Below, in pieces: positions 12,001 to 20,500 of a DNA stretch of 52,984 nucleotides. The position numbers and the translations under genes were made by a program. The stretch's first letter is position 1; every line of letters starts with the position of its first letter. Under the pieces are notes generated by a model that worked only from the letters and a program-made list of their open reading frames with translations, made no database searches and had not been told where the DNA came from. The stretch is taken from the NCBI RefSeq assembly GCF_000003815.2, contig NC_049997.1:996005-1048988 (forward strand). Direction: 5' to 3'. This DNA is from Branchiostoma floridae. Lineage: Eukaryota; Chordata; Leptocardii; Amphioxiformes; Branchiostomatidae.

Positions 12001-13380
12001 GACCAGATAACAACAATCCAAATAACGATGCTAAAGGTACATGTAGGTTACAAGATTAACCCCTTGTCCTTCTAATCAAAGATAGAGTCTGATATTAATA
12101 CATACCACATAATTTTGATCAGGTCTTGGACAGAAATGAACCACCAATGGCACCTAACAACACGGAGCCGGTCTACCATTATATCAACGAACAACCTACC
12201 CATACCCCACCTGCTTCTGTGGGACCTACACGGAAACCATTACCAGCGCCTAACCATGGACTGAATGGGTACAGTATATACACATCCTTATATCTAGTTA
12301 AAAGTTTGCCTATCGTGTATCAGTAGCACCTTTAACCCTATTCAGGCCGGGAATTTTGGGTCATCCTGGAACTAAGAGGGGTGGCTTTAAAGTGGTTCTA
12401 TTTGCTGGTACGGCGGAAAGGCTAGTCCCAGAAAGTGTCCGTATGTGCAATAACGATTTAACTGACAGAGTGTAGCTAACAGAATGTTAATGTCTGTGCT
12501 AAGTCTGTTGCGACAGTTGCAACATAGTAACAGCAACTACGTCAAATCGACATCAAATATGACGTCAACATATTTAAGCTTCCAGGTGAGATCCCCATCT
12601 TTCAGCAAATAACCCAAAGAAGACAATTAAAATACATTGAAATGTTCCCTTTTAATATCATTGTAGAAACAAATTACCAGGTAGGCAGGTAGACAGTCAC
12701 TTGCTATTGCTAAATATACAGCTTTTTATAATTTGTTTTTTCAAACACACTTCTCTTCACATCATTTCAGGCATCTGAAGCATCCAGTTGATCAACTCAC
12801 TTCAGCACAAAGGGACCATCATGAGACAAGACCATCAGGTCCCCGTGGGGGGACACTTCCGCCACTACAGACTTCCCAGAATATTCCCCAACACGGGAAA
12901 GAGAAGAGGAAGAAAAAGAAACGGAGTCAAGTCCATCCCAAGCATTCGGAATGCAGGAGTGACCGCGATAGCGGGATAGGGCAGGACGACAGTCGGGGCT
13001 CCGTGACGGACACTCCAGGCCCGGACTCACCTAAAACTTCTCTGGACACACCTAAAGTTTGGTCGGACTCACCTAAAGCTTGGCCGGACCCACCTAAAGC
13101 TTGGCCGGACCCACCTAAAGCTTGGCCTGACTCTAGACTTTCTAAAGCTCGACCGAACTCTCCTAAAGTATGGCCGGGTTCCCCAAAAGCTTGTCCGGAT
13201 GCCCCGAAAGCTCTACCTAACGACCATCAGACTTTGCCGGATCCAGATACTGAGGTTTCAGACACGGACCAGGTAGATTATCACGAGCACATAGACTCGG
13301 ACATAGACTCGGACGCCAGGCCCGTGTACGAGTACGACACGGAAGCAACGACTGAGTATGGCTCGATGTTAAGCCTATAG
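1..13380 (+). CDS. Transmembrane cadherin, 3' part of gene (18 exons, spliced)
   Basis: The 18 exons listed below join in frame to 931 residues plus a stop, with the 5' end outside the window. The product is a single-pass type I calcium-dependent adhesion protein. Exons 1-12 encode the end of one cadherin repeat and about five more. Typical motifs are visible: DxNDN-type linkers (DINDEPPVF, DINDNPPNF, DINDNVP), LDRE and A-x-D-x-D. Exon 13 carries the only membrane helix. Exons 14-18 give a cytoplasmic tail of about 300 residues. I do not recognise a catenin-binding motif in the tail, so assignment to classical cadherins is not supported; protocadherin-like or an invertebrate-specific cadherin are alternatives. 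Exon phases agree at every junction and the total is an exact multiple of three, which strongly supports the model. Confidence 0.9.
808..948 (+). CDS. Cadherin gene exon 2: repeat linker DINDEPPVF
   Basis: The acceptor ttccctag and donor gtaata bound 47 codons in phase 0. The exon begins ATDKGDPPLSS, carries the calcium-linker motif KDINDEPPVF and ends at GGIL, within the first strand of the next repeat. A MITE starts directly after the donor. Confidence 0.88.
949..1145. repeat. Foldback element, family F2, abutting a splice donor
   Basis: Two inverted arms surround an AT-rich centre. The left arm lies near 951-995 and contains tctctcgccgcgctctctct; the right arm lies near 1093-1145 and contains gtgagagcacagcgcgatca. 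Related arms occur at 20168-20240 and 22812-22875 (core gatcgcgctacgctctcact). No ORF is present. The element begins within a few bases of the exon 2 donor. Confidence 0.6.
1426..1639 (+). repeat. MITE-like element, family F3, copy 1
   Basis: Terminal inverted repeats begin taaagctaagggcacaaccc and end gggttgtgctcttagct. The interior shares phrases such as gcggcgtgtctgtgtgctcc with copies at 7049-7374 (+) and 25973-26292 (-). It is non-coding, and its superfamily is unclear because I could not fix a target-site duplication. Confidence 0.7.
1764..1860 (+). CDS. Cadherin gene exon 3
   Basis: The acceptor attgcag and donor gtacgt bound the exon, which starts in phase 0 and ends in phase 1. It encodes VLQVSATDKDLGSNADVKY, the strand B / A-x-D-x-D region of a cadherin repeat, then IISGDGGFLVDI. 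Confidence 0.87.
1861..2445 (+). other. Intron 3
   Basis: Plain AT-rich intron. I see no gene or clear repeat in it. Confidence 0.7.
2446..2718 (+). CDS. Cadherin gene exon 4: linker DINDNPPNF
   Basis: 91 codons, phase 1 at both ends (acceptor gttctag, donor gtagct). It holds KKLDRETKA, the full linker VNDINDNPPNF, then the start of the next repeat (ITIPEDTKTG, FRVSAEDRDNNDVNY). Two N-glycosylation sequons lie just before the linker (NDT, NIT). Confidence 0.92.
3179..3339 (+). CDS. Cadherin gene exon 5
   Basis: Acceptor attctcag, donor gtaagt; starts phase 1, ends phase 0. It encodes GSCRELFSIEESTGEISV, the F-x-I-x-x-x-T-G-x-I core of a cadherin repeat, then EVTAEDDGVPSLNTTKS. The spaced cysteines (GSC, YSC) are unusual inside a cadherin repeat and may pair. 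Confidence 0.88.
3570..3760. repeat. Foldback family F1, partial copy
   Basis: It shares attttcgatggctatccagt and neighbouring blocks (aagagattcattagtca, cttgcgagagttgcga) with copies at 4597-4848, 20405-20600 and 51774-51990. It is non-coding and lies in intron 5. Confidence 0.55.
3908..4094 (+). CDS. Cadherin gene exon 6: degenerate linker
   Basis: Acceptor tttttcag, donor gtacaa; starts phase 0, ends phase 1. The position where DxNDNxPxF is expected reads VNYFWPEF, so the calcium ligands are largely lost. The next repeat starts FLNVTVREG and contains LNATDADEGRNGVVML. Confidence 0.88.
4597..4848. repeat. Foldback (palindromic) element, family F1, long copy
   Basis: Long inverted arms run from about 4601 (ttttcttcaagcaatgactg) to about 4844 (cagtcattgcttgaagaaaa). 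Inner arms pair ccatcttggtcacggaga with tctccgtgagcaagatgg. The centre has gatctcgcgagag. It has no ORF and ends about 30 bases before exon 7, close enough to affect the branch point region. Confidence 0.75.
4873..5093 (+). CDS. Cadherin gene exon 7: linker DINDNVPVP
   Basis: Acceptor catgtacag, donor gtgagt; starts phase 1, ends phase 0. It encodes LFNVTAEGQLILNVAELDRE, a YDLGTPRKY segment and the linker VLDINDNVPVP, and ends at VSIPQ inside strand A of the next repeat, the same kind of position as the exon 2 end. Confidence 0.92.
5094..5623 (+). other. Intron 7
   Basis: No gene or clear repeat seen. Confidence 0.7.
5624..5803 (+). CDS. Cadherin gene exon 8
   Basis: 60 codons, phase 0 at both ends (acceptor atcacag, donor gtaaga). 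It has VSASDRDIGENAIIRFRL (A-x-D-x-D motif) and FLVHPTTGAITV (strand C / T-G-x-I motif). Confidence 0.92.
5804..6335 (+). other. Intron 8
   Basis: No gene or recognisable repeat seen. Confidence 0.7.
6336..6462 (+). CDS. Cadherin gene exon 9: degenerate linker
   Basis: Acceptor tctctag, donor gtttgt; starts phase 0, ends phase 1. It encodes VFYVNVENTAGFEGN and VNVTVISTNRHTPIFTK. STNRHTPIF stands where DxNDNxPxF is expected, so calcium binding at this junction is probably weak. Confidence 0.85.
6815..6957 (+). CDS. Cadherin gene exon 10: start of membrane-proximal repeat
   Basis: Acceptor cactcag, donor gtaagt; starts phase 1, ends phase 0. It encodes LYEVHVNDSLIQGY and VKATDDDSGSDGDVEYSF, the strand A-B and A-x-D-x-D parts of the last repeat, ending GHTCQAFL. 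Confidence 0.88.
7049..7374 (+). repeat. MITE-like element, family F3, copy 2
   Basis: The inverted ends taaagttaatggcacaaccc and gggttgtgcccgtagcttta match the copies at 1426-1639 and 25973-26292. Open frames in it are short and not conserved between copies, so I treat them as noise. Confidence 0.72.
7823..8014. other. Assembly gap, 192 N
   Basis: A run of N ends five bases before exon 11. Exons 10 and 11 join smoothly as QAFL-YVLTIDPKNG, so the gap probably affects intron sequence only. Confidence 0.95.
8020..8141 (+). CDS. Cadherin gene exon 11
   Basis: Acceptor ttcag directly after the gap, donor gtaaac; starts phase 0, ends phase 2. It encodes YVLTIDPKNGTVSVKN (cadherin strand C, T-x-D-P-x-x-G motif) and CTIYATDSGNPPKR (A-x-D-x-G-x-P motif). 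Confidence 0.88.
8668..8723 (+). CDS. Cadherin gene exon 12: juxtamembrane Pro/Thr linker
   Basis: 56 bases, acceptor attcccag, donor gtcaga; starts phase 2, ends phase 1. It reads NASLLLKDPDEPPTTPPS. The Pro/Thr-rich end replaces a DxNDN linker and joins the last repeat to the membrane helix. Small exon; it is supported by matching phases on both sides. Confidence 0.78.
8943..9330. repeat. Tandem duplication, about 185-bp unit
   Basis: Two adjacent copies begin at 8943 and 9128; both contain acctactttcagagacaact and end with caaagacggcccaaaatcca. A third, partial unit starts near 9314. Non-coding, in intron 12. Confidence 0.85.
9331..9689 (+). other. Rest of intron 12
   Basis: AT-rich, no gene seen. 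Confidence 0.7.
9690..9795 (+). CDS. Cadherin gene exon 13: transmembrane helix
   Basis: Acceptor cttgatag, donor gtacgt; starts phase 1, ends phase 2. It encodes ECVVVFPDNGA followed by a hydrophobic stretch VVLTLQIITGVLSCLV / VVLSAFLL, long enough for one membrane span, then Arg. This fixes the topology: everything upstream is extracellular. Confidence 0.9.
10070..10106 (+). CDS. Cadherin gene exon 14: start of cytoplasmic tail
   Basis: 37-base exon, acceptor cacaaag, donor gtaagg; starts phase 2, ends phase 0. It encodes NRLHCLKIIQTK, basic residues right after the helix as expected for a stop-transfer signal. Confidence 0.72.
10107..10683 (+). other. Intron 14
   Basis: No gene or clear repeat seen. 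Confidence 0.7.
10684..10742 (+). CDS. Cadherin gene exon 15
   Basis: Acceptor cattttag, donor gtacgt; starts phase 0, ends phase 2. It encodes RARSTASIHPEVPVDPKPK. Short cytoplasmic exon, supported by phase match on both sides. Confidence 0.7.
10743..11561 (+). other. Intron 15
   Basis: Two similar blocks around ctgtccttggtgctgaa (near 11130 and 11278) and around actgtttattccagtt / aagtaaggcatatt suggest a small duplicated or inverted piece. No gene seen. Confidence 0.5.
11562..11616 (+). CDS. Cadherin gene exon 16
   Basis: 55 bases, acceptor tatccag, donor gtttgt; starts phase 2, ends phase 0. It encodes NEDAGVLIPAQLPVRLHQ. Confidence 0.7.
11617..12122 (+). other. Intron 16
   Basis: No gene or clear repeat seen. 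Confidence 0.7.
12123..12268 (+). CDS. Cadherin gene exon 17: proline-rich tail segment with YIN motif
   Basis: Acceptor ttgatcag, donor gtacag; starts phase 0, ends phase 2. It encodes LDRNEPPMAPNNTEP, VYHYINEQP and THTPPASVGPTRKPLPAP. The YIN tripeptide fits the Grb2 SH2 ligand pattern Y-x-N, and the PxxP stretches could bind SH3 domains; both are motif-level inferences. Confidence 0.85.
12269..12770 (+). other. Intron 17
   Basis: No gene or clear repeat seen. Confidence 0.7.
12771..13380 (+). CDS. Cadherin gene exon 18: C-terminal tail with heptad P-K-A-W-P-D repeats
   Basis: Acceptor catttcag; starts phase 2 and ends at a TAG stop. In order: a basic run KEKRKKKKR, a Ser/Asp segment DRDSGIGQDDSRGS, eight or so degenerate heptads of the type x-P-K-A-W-P-D (bases about 13028-13215), then an acidic end with HEHIDSDIDSD, VYEYDTEATTEYG and the C-terminus SMLSL. 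The repeats are also visible as DNA repeats (ccacctaaagcttggccgga). The function of the heptads is unknown to me. Confidence 0.92.
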
Positions 13381-14261
13381 ATGTCCTGAAACAGACAATC
13401 TGACAGACATCATTGTTACAAACCATTAGGCATCAATTAAGCATACTTTTGGTTTGGTTCTGTTTAAGAAGGAACATAGACAACGCAAATTTGAAAGAAA
13501 ATAGAACGCGAGATGAATATTATATTATATTGTACTTTGTTACGTAGAACCTAAATTGGGTATTTCAAATATTGTAGTCAGTACCTGTAGCAGCGTTACT
13601 TTACTGTTATAGCTAAGAATTGAATCATTATATAGATGATTTGATACAAAGAACGAACATTGGACAATAGATTTCAAACCTCCTTTACGGTTGTGCACTA
13701 GATAGCGTTGTAATACTACTGTTGTGCTCCATGTACATTACTAAATTGGCCAAGTTGAAACCAGTACCTTTTTTGTCTGTCTAAATTCTAAGCCCATCAA
13801 GACTTCTTTCTGATAGGACTGGCGTTAACTTAAATACAATGTTATCGGTGTACATAATAGAATGAAGAATTCTATGAGGCACAGACAAGCATGGGAAGAA
13901 ACTGGTTCAGACTGGCAATTATCCTGTACATACGAAGACTACTGATCTGCGCTAACGCAACATGAATGTAGATAAAGCCCGGATGAAGTTTGCAATTAAA
14001 GTCATTTGTGGAAATTGCATTACGCACAGTAGCATTACACATTATTTCAGTAACCACATGTACGTTAATCTTTAAACACATCCCCCAAAGATAAAAATCG
14101 TGATTGCTGTAAGGTATGGCCTGAATTTAGAAATTTCGATGCAAACTTCCATTTATGCGAAAGTGCAGGGTGTGGACCATCAGATGTTGTGAGTTGTGAT
14201 GCCAGGGTACAGGGGAGCAAAATATAGTTTGGTAAAAAAAAATGCCAAAAAAATCAATAAA
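13381..14261 (+). other. Probable 3' UTR of the cadherin gene
   Basis: AT-rich with no ORF of note. The first standard polyadenylation signal I see is AATAAA at 14256-14261; an ATTAAA near 13995 is an alternative. The extent is inferred. Confidence 0.4.
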
Positions 14262-14871
14262 TCATTTTAAAGGCAGACATGAAAAAAAAATGAAGAAAAA
14301 AACCTTCCGCGGGTGAGTAGCCCACTATACCCTTTTGCTAAATGTCAGGTCACTCGATCCATGAACGACGGAGATGAATCGCTTTGAAGGTTTGACAGGT
14401 GAAGAAGAAGAAACATTACGCATACAATATATGGTGTGGCTGAAATATGATTAGATGGGCAGATGAACTACAACTGCCACTGGGTAATATTGAATGCAAT
14501 TTCAAAATGCGTATATCATGCAAGGATAAACTAACCCATGTAGAGGGCAAAATAATACCTGTATTTCTATTAACATTGGCGGTATGACTGCGGAAAAAAA
14601 TAAGATGCCCTAGGTCTAGAGCAACACAAACTGTTTACTGACAGTAATCATGGACTGACGCAGACAACAACTGAGTTTGTGTCATCATTAGATTGACCAA
14701 ATATCTGTCCGGTAAACATCCATGACTCTGCCCTGTTGTTGAATACCTCGATGCTGATTTCTGCCGTCAGTAAAGGAGCAAGAATGTACCAAAACCTCCT
14801 CAAAGACAGAGACAGTGAGAGAAAACTGTGTCTGTGGCACGTCAGAGGATGTCACAACGCTGAAATCTTTT

Positions 14872-14911
14872 GAACCCCACAATGGCGCAAGCTTGACACA
14901 AGTGCGGTGGG
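14872..14911. repeat. Lone terminal repeat of family F4
   Basis: aaccccacaatggcgcaagc followed by ttgacacaagtgcggtggg resembles the right end of the element at 16548-16775. No partner end was found nearby. Confidence 0.55.
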
Positions 14912-15597
14912 AGCGCACCTTTGTCACTGTCGTCTGCGCCTCTCGCGTTGACTGAGTAGAAGTTTGTAGCCGGATGTTCGGCAATGGCAAAGAAGTTGTA
15001 TCGTATTAGAGTCCACGTGCAGATGCCCTACATCGCCGTGGATGGCATTTTTTGGGGGGGGGGCTGTAGGAAAAGAACGAAAAATACGTATAACAAATCT
15101 CCCATCTGTCTTACTATCAGATTAATACAACAGAGATTGAAATTAGCCATGGAACAGACGATTTAGCAGCAAAATACATGTACGTTCTGTAAAACTGCAC
15201 CTCTGAATGGCAAATGTACAGATGTTAGCACAGGCATGCGTCAACGAATCCATGTTTGTTTTATTGGACGTATAGTTTAAGACATAGTATTCCAGTGGCA
15301 TGATTCTACCGTCAATGAAAGTGGTGTAAGGTGTTCTACAACATCGTGGCATGGCGAGGATCGAACCAGGTACCAATTGATTCTAATTCAAGCGATCTAA
15401 CTGTTAGACACAGCACAATATCCAAATAGTACAATAGAAAAACAGTTATTGACTGATTTTGATTAGACTTATCCATTCAATATAATTATAACTGAAAACC
15501 ATAGCGCATAACATAACATAAGTATATGATATGGTTGACCTACGTGCGTTGGATATGTAATGTTATACATACTGAAACATGCGTTGACATGGTATCT

Positions 15598-15715
15598 TTA
15601 TTATTCTGCCCTACTTAACTAAGCCGATTGACAATAAAGACTACTATTTTGTCCTACTTTACTAAGCCGATGAACAGCCAACCCTATTACTTTGCCCTAC
15701 TTAACTAATGCTCAC
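15598..15715. repeat. Three short tandem units (about 50 bp)
   Basis: The phrase tgccctacttaactaagccg recurs three times with small changes. Non-coding. Confidence 0.6.
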
Positions 15716-16439
15716 GGGTACCTTTACCTACATCAAGGAAGGCTCGTGCTGCGCATTGAAGCCATCAATTTTCACAAAAAGCCTTCATAGTCTTTCGGGA
15801 ATGAATAACCTACTCTGACATGCGCCCTTTAATCATCCTTTGGTTTTAAATAGCAACTAGGGAGTTCACCAATAAGGTGGCTTTTCTTGTAATTAAGTGT
15901 AAATAGACGAACTTAAGAAGTCAGGTAACTACGAGAATGACCATACATTAGGGGTGACCAACTGAATTGTATTGATTGTTTTTTAAAGAAGTAAAACTAA
16001 GATCTAGAAAAAGTTATTCAAGATAACAGTGATAAATTGTTCATGTCTCTGATGTATCACCAAGAGCAGTCAAAACTGGTCTCAACGATAACCCAAGTAA
16101 CTGGGAAAATGATTGGTTGAGCTTGCTGGCCGGGGCACAAAAATCATATCAAAACGTAAGGTACACCCCAGACATTAATATACAAGATGACCACCGTCTA
16201 ATAACTTCATATTGATATTATATAGATAAAGGTAAAGTTATATTTAATTAACCCATTGTGTCAGAGCTATCTTTGTGAAACAATAAAATGCGGCTTTTGG
16301 GTGAGTTGTCTGTTTCTAAAACAGCCACGAATGTGCTTCAAATTTTTCATCTTGCAAAGTGATCAACTTAGCATTTCAATACTACATTACATTAATAGTA
16401 CGCTAAATTGATTTTACCTTGTTTCTGGGACAACGATTA

Positions 16440-16880
16440 TGAATTTTGTCATTGATTGGGGCGCGCTGTCTAAGAGTAAAAAGGACTGCAGGCTAGGTAA
16501 GACAGCTGGGTTGGGGTTGATTGGGACTCGCTGTCTAAAGGTGCGTTCCCACCGCACTTGTGTCAAGCTTGCGTCACTGCGGGGTTAGAAAGATACTCAG
16601 CGAATTTCAGAGATAAAGAACAAATTGTCTTTCTTTTTGTGTATTTTTTCGTCTTCTAAGTCATACTTTTACGTATTACGCAATATCTAAATTGTAAAAA
16701 ATCTGAGAAAATAATAAAACAGTGACGCAGTGAATGAACCCCGCAGTGACGCAAGCTTGACACAATTGCGGTGGGTAAAATTGGCTGCAGGCTGGGTACC
16801 CGGGTAAGACAGCTGGGTTGGGGTTGATTGGGACTCGCTGTCTACGGATAAAAATGGGTGCAGGCCGGTAAGACAGCTTG
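16440..16880. repeat. Tandem repeat interrupted by a MITE
   Basis: Units containing gattgggactcgctgtcta and ctgcaggctgggtaagacagctggg occur three times. The middle unit is split by the foldback element 16548-16775, so the duplication came first. Confidence 0.7.
16548..16775. mobile_element. MITE-like element, family F4 (complete)
   Basis: 228-bp element with 39-base terminal inverted repeats that differ at one position (start cccaccgcacttgtgtcaag, end cttgacacaattgcggtggg). No coding capacity. Fragments occur at 14872-14911, 20655-20770 and 26590-26720. Confidence 0.8.
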
Positions 16881-17196
16881 GTCGTAATGTAAAACTGGAC
16901 GGGCCGTTTTAATGTAGCTTATGAATGGAGGTGATTGACTGCACTAGGTGGTTGGGCGGCGAGTATTAGTGCTAATACGTAGATGTATGTCGCCTTGTTC
17001 AACGCTGTTAGATGGATAGATCAGTCAATGGACTTAGAACTAGGTTAATCGGTCTGCCAATCGTCAGAACTGGTGCTGATAACAGTTCATTGCAGCCCCT
17101 TTACCGGTAGAACCGTGTTAGGAATCTTTGACCGGTTCAGTACGACATTACTTACTTTCAGTACCCGTTTAGCACCATCCCCAAGAAGTTTAGAAG

Positions 17197-17586
17197 ATGA
17201 GTAGCTTGCTGAATTGTTCGACAAACGTAACCAGCAGTGACAGTTCGTTTGAGGATGTTTCGAACTCTTCGTGTTCGGAAGAGTTTGTTGTTGGGACGGG
17301 GAAGATACCTGAACCACTGCCGATACCAATATCATGGGACAACTATGTGCCACCTGCCATCTTCGCTGCCATCTTTCTGGTTGGAATATCCGGCAATTCC
17401 CTGGTGATCTATGTGGTGGCGTTCTTCCGCAAGATGCGAACCGTTACCAACTTTTACCTGTGCAACTTGGCCGTGACAGACTTGGCGTTTTTGGTGTGCT
17501 GTGTCCCTTTCACTGCTGCACAGTACGCCATGCCGTCCTGGGTCTTCGGACAGCACATGTGCAGGATGGTCAACTACATGATGCAG
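17197..17586 (+). CDS. KISS1R-like: Receptor exon 1: N-terminus to TM3 start
   Basis: 130 codons ending in phase 0. N-glycosylation sequons NCS, NVT and NSS lie in the extracellular N-terminus. TM1 spans about residues 47-70, TM2 about 85-107, and the ECL1 cysteine is in HMCRMVNY. The donor is gtaccc followed by a run of C, a weak splice context. Confidence 0.92.
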
Positions 17587-20500
17587 GTACCCCCCCCCCC
17601 CTTATGTCGAAAACAAGCTCTATTACTAGACAGCACTTTATAATGTAAATGTCATAATCAATGGTATGGTCATTTCCAATAAAAATAATTTACTCATTTG
17701 CATTAGCTGTGTCTTATCTTTGTTTCCCATTAAAATCCCAAATTGTCTTCAGCTTGACTTTGTCTTCATTGTTTTTATTGGAATCCAAATTGATTTCAGC
17801 TTGAAATTGTCTTACAATACAATACTTCGTATTGGACATCTAAAATTGTCTTCATTCATCATAGTTAGAGTATAAATGACCTGTTTCTTCCAGATCACTT
17901 CAGTGTCACTGACGAAAACTGGTGGATGCCAGTTGTAACGTCTGACCGTTTCCAAAACCATATCCAGTTGCTTCAGTAATTGCTTTTTGGAAAGTAATTG
18001 CGTATTAAATACCTATGAAAATTCGAGGTGAGAATAATTCGTGTTGTACTACAGTTGAAAAACTTCAAAACCTATGAAAAGCCTATACTTTTTTATCATA
18101 TGTTCACAAATGTACTCTTGCACATAAGGCATGCCATGAAGAAGCCTATACAAAGACAAATGTTTGAACAACGCTCTTTGGTTATGAGTTAATTTGCATT
18201 GTCCATATCCCACATTTAGGTAACGGTTCAGGCTACCTGCCTGACGCTAGCTGCCGTGAGTGTTGACCGGTACTGTGCCATAGTCCACCCGGTGACTTCC
18301 CTCATCTTCCGCCGAAAGCGCGTTGCCGTTGCTGGAAGCGTCATCATCTGGATCGGTGAGCAAAATAAATGATAAAAATTCTCCTAAAATAAGTGTAAAT
18401 CTATTCCAAAAATGTATAAACGTGCGTTAGACGTTAAATCCGATTGTTGAATGAAACAGTAATTATGTTCATGAAAACAGAAAAATATTCAGTGTCACCA
18501 CTAACTATGTTTGAATGAAAATTAATAGCTTATGAGGTCTCGCTACAAAAGTATTGACCCCTTGGGCCACATTGAAAACACACATGATGTGTGATATATC
18601 TTTGTTGTGAATAATAAACTGACCTGAACATGGCAAATTTTTCAGTCGCACAATTGAACTGACAGATTCAAAGATGGGGCTGTATCGTACAGAGCCGTCG
18701 TAACAACGGGTCATTGGGCCAAGATGTTCAGTGCTGACGTACGACTGATCCAATGCCCTTGGAAAAGCAATTTTGTTTCACCCAGGTGTTGAAATGGCTT
18801 CGGTTGGGGAGGTAAAGGGAAGGAGAATAATGGGTTCCTATCTTATAGTATTGACTAGACACATTGGATAATGTCAATCCACTGGCTGTGGTACTACATT
18901 TCTCTTATGCAGTCTGTTCTTTGCAGTTGACCCTGTTGACATAAGTTATCAACAGAATTGCGATGAGAGCAATGTCACGTCGTTATTATCTGTTCAAGAT
19001 GAAAAAGGGGTTCTAGTTTACTGAGGTATGACTGTAATACAAAATATGACGGTCACATCACAAGATTTATTCACTTCAATGGGGGTTTGTTCTAGCGTTA
19101 GAACTGTCTGTGCTTGAGAACCGATGACATTTAACAAGCACAAACAGCTGAGCACAAATATTTACATGGTCTATGACTACATTCCCATTATCTTTCACAG
19201 TAAAGTCTATTACTCTTCATCTACTTGTAATTAAACTACGATTGCTGGTATCCATTAGAGTGGAGATCCAACTAAAGATCGATGACATTCTGCACATGGT
19301 TTGACATCGCCTTCGAATTGTAATGGAACCATAATTACAGTTAGCTGGAAGTTATATTTATGTCAGTTAAAGGAAAATAGCCCGACTTTTTACACAGTAT
19401 AAAACTCATGTAATATAAAGATGTGTGTATCTCATATTTGTAGCCATCATCATTTAGTACAAAAAATAGCTGAAAATGACGATTTGCTTTCATTGCCTTT
19501 TCTTAATGACGTATTAGATCATAATACTGGTACTTATTTGGTTAATCTTCAACAATTAAAAAGAAAACGTCCATTGCATTTTTTTCAAGTTTTCTTTGCT
19601 TTTCGTTGATGACGATTGTCTTTGTTCGCAATGTGAGCAGTCCTTAAGTTCTGACAACGTGTACCGCATTTGTCAGTAAATTCTGAACGGTGATTATGTA
19701 ACTCAGCCCCTGTGTCCGTGCTCAATACCCCAGTAAAGCTTGTGATTACTATTGGGAGGTATTGACCTAAATTTGACAGAAGATAAGATAGGAAAAGCAA
19801 TTGAAGATTCACTCATGAGGAATCTATCAGCAGGCGTTCTTAAAATGTCAATGTACTGTGACGTTAATCATCATCAACAAAGTACAGCTGGCAATAGAAA
19901 GATAACGCTTGTAAGCACGAATGCGGTATGTTTAACTTCACATGGTGAGCCCTAACAGTTATCTACTTACTTACATGTTTATCTACAGAAGGGCAATCAG
20001 TTTTAGTTGCAGATGTTAGAACAGGGAAAGGGAAGAAGGGTCATATGTTCATGGTTTTTGACCTGCAGATAATTTTCAGACCAATGTTATAGCATGATCA
20101 TCCAAATTAGGATATGATTTGCATGATCATGCAAATTAGTTTGATGAATTAGTAAGACATTTTAATTGTGCTTAGGACCCCTTTCCACTAGATGACGATC
20201 GCGCTACGCTCTCACTGCGACCTACATAGGATATGCTAAACCTTCGCTTTTCCACAAGGTACGAAATGTTAAAGTGTGACTAAGAGGACAACAAAATACA
20301 CAAAGTCTAAAAAAATATTTGCTTCTTTTCTATACAATACGTTTAACGATCTGTCAAATTTCAGATCGCAGAGAGAGCTCGGACTTTTATAATTTAGATA
20401 CTGCGTATCGTTGAAGAGATTCATTAGTCACGTATGTTTACAGTTAATAGAGTTTTTCATCAATGAGTGACTGTTATTAAAGATAAGCAAAAGTACTTCC

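Larger units (their letters stand above)
14262..17196. other. Intergenic region between cadherin and receptor genes
   Basis: Contains a lone F4 element end (14872-14911), a short tandem repeat near 15598-15715 and the repeat/MITE block at 16440-16880. No protein gene or RNA gene seen. The receptor promoter should lie near the right end, but I see no convincing TATA box. Confidence 0.6.

Noticed and set aside
19752-19955. 67-codon + strand frame in receptor intron 2
   Set aside because: No domain, no splice support, within an intron.
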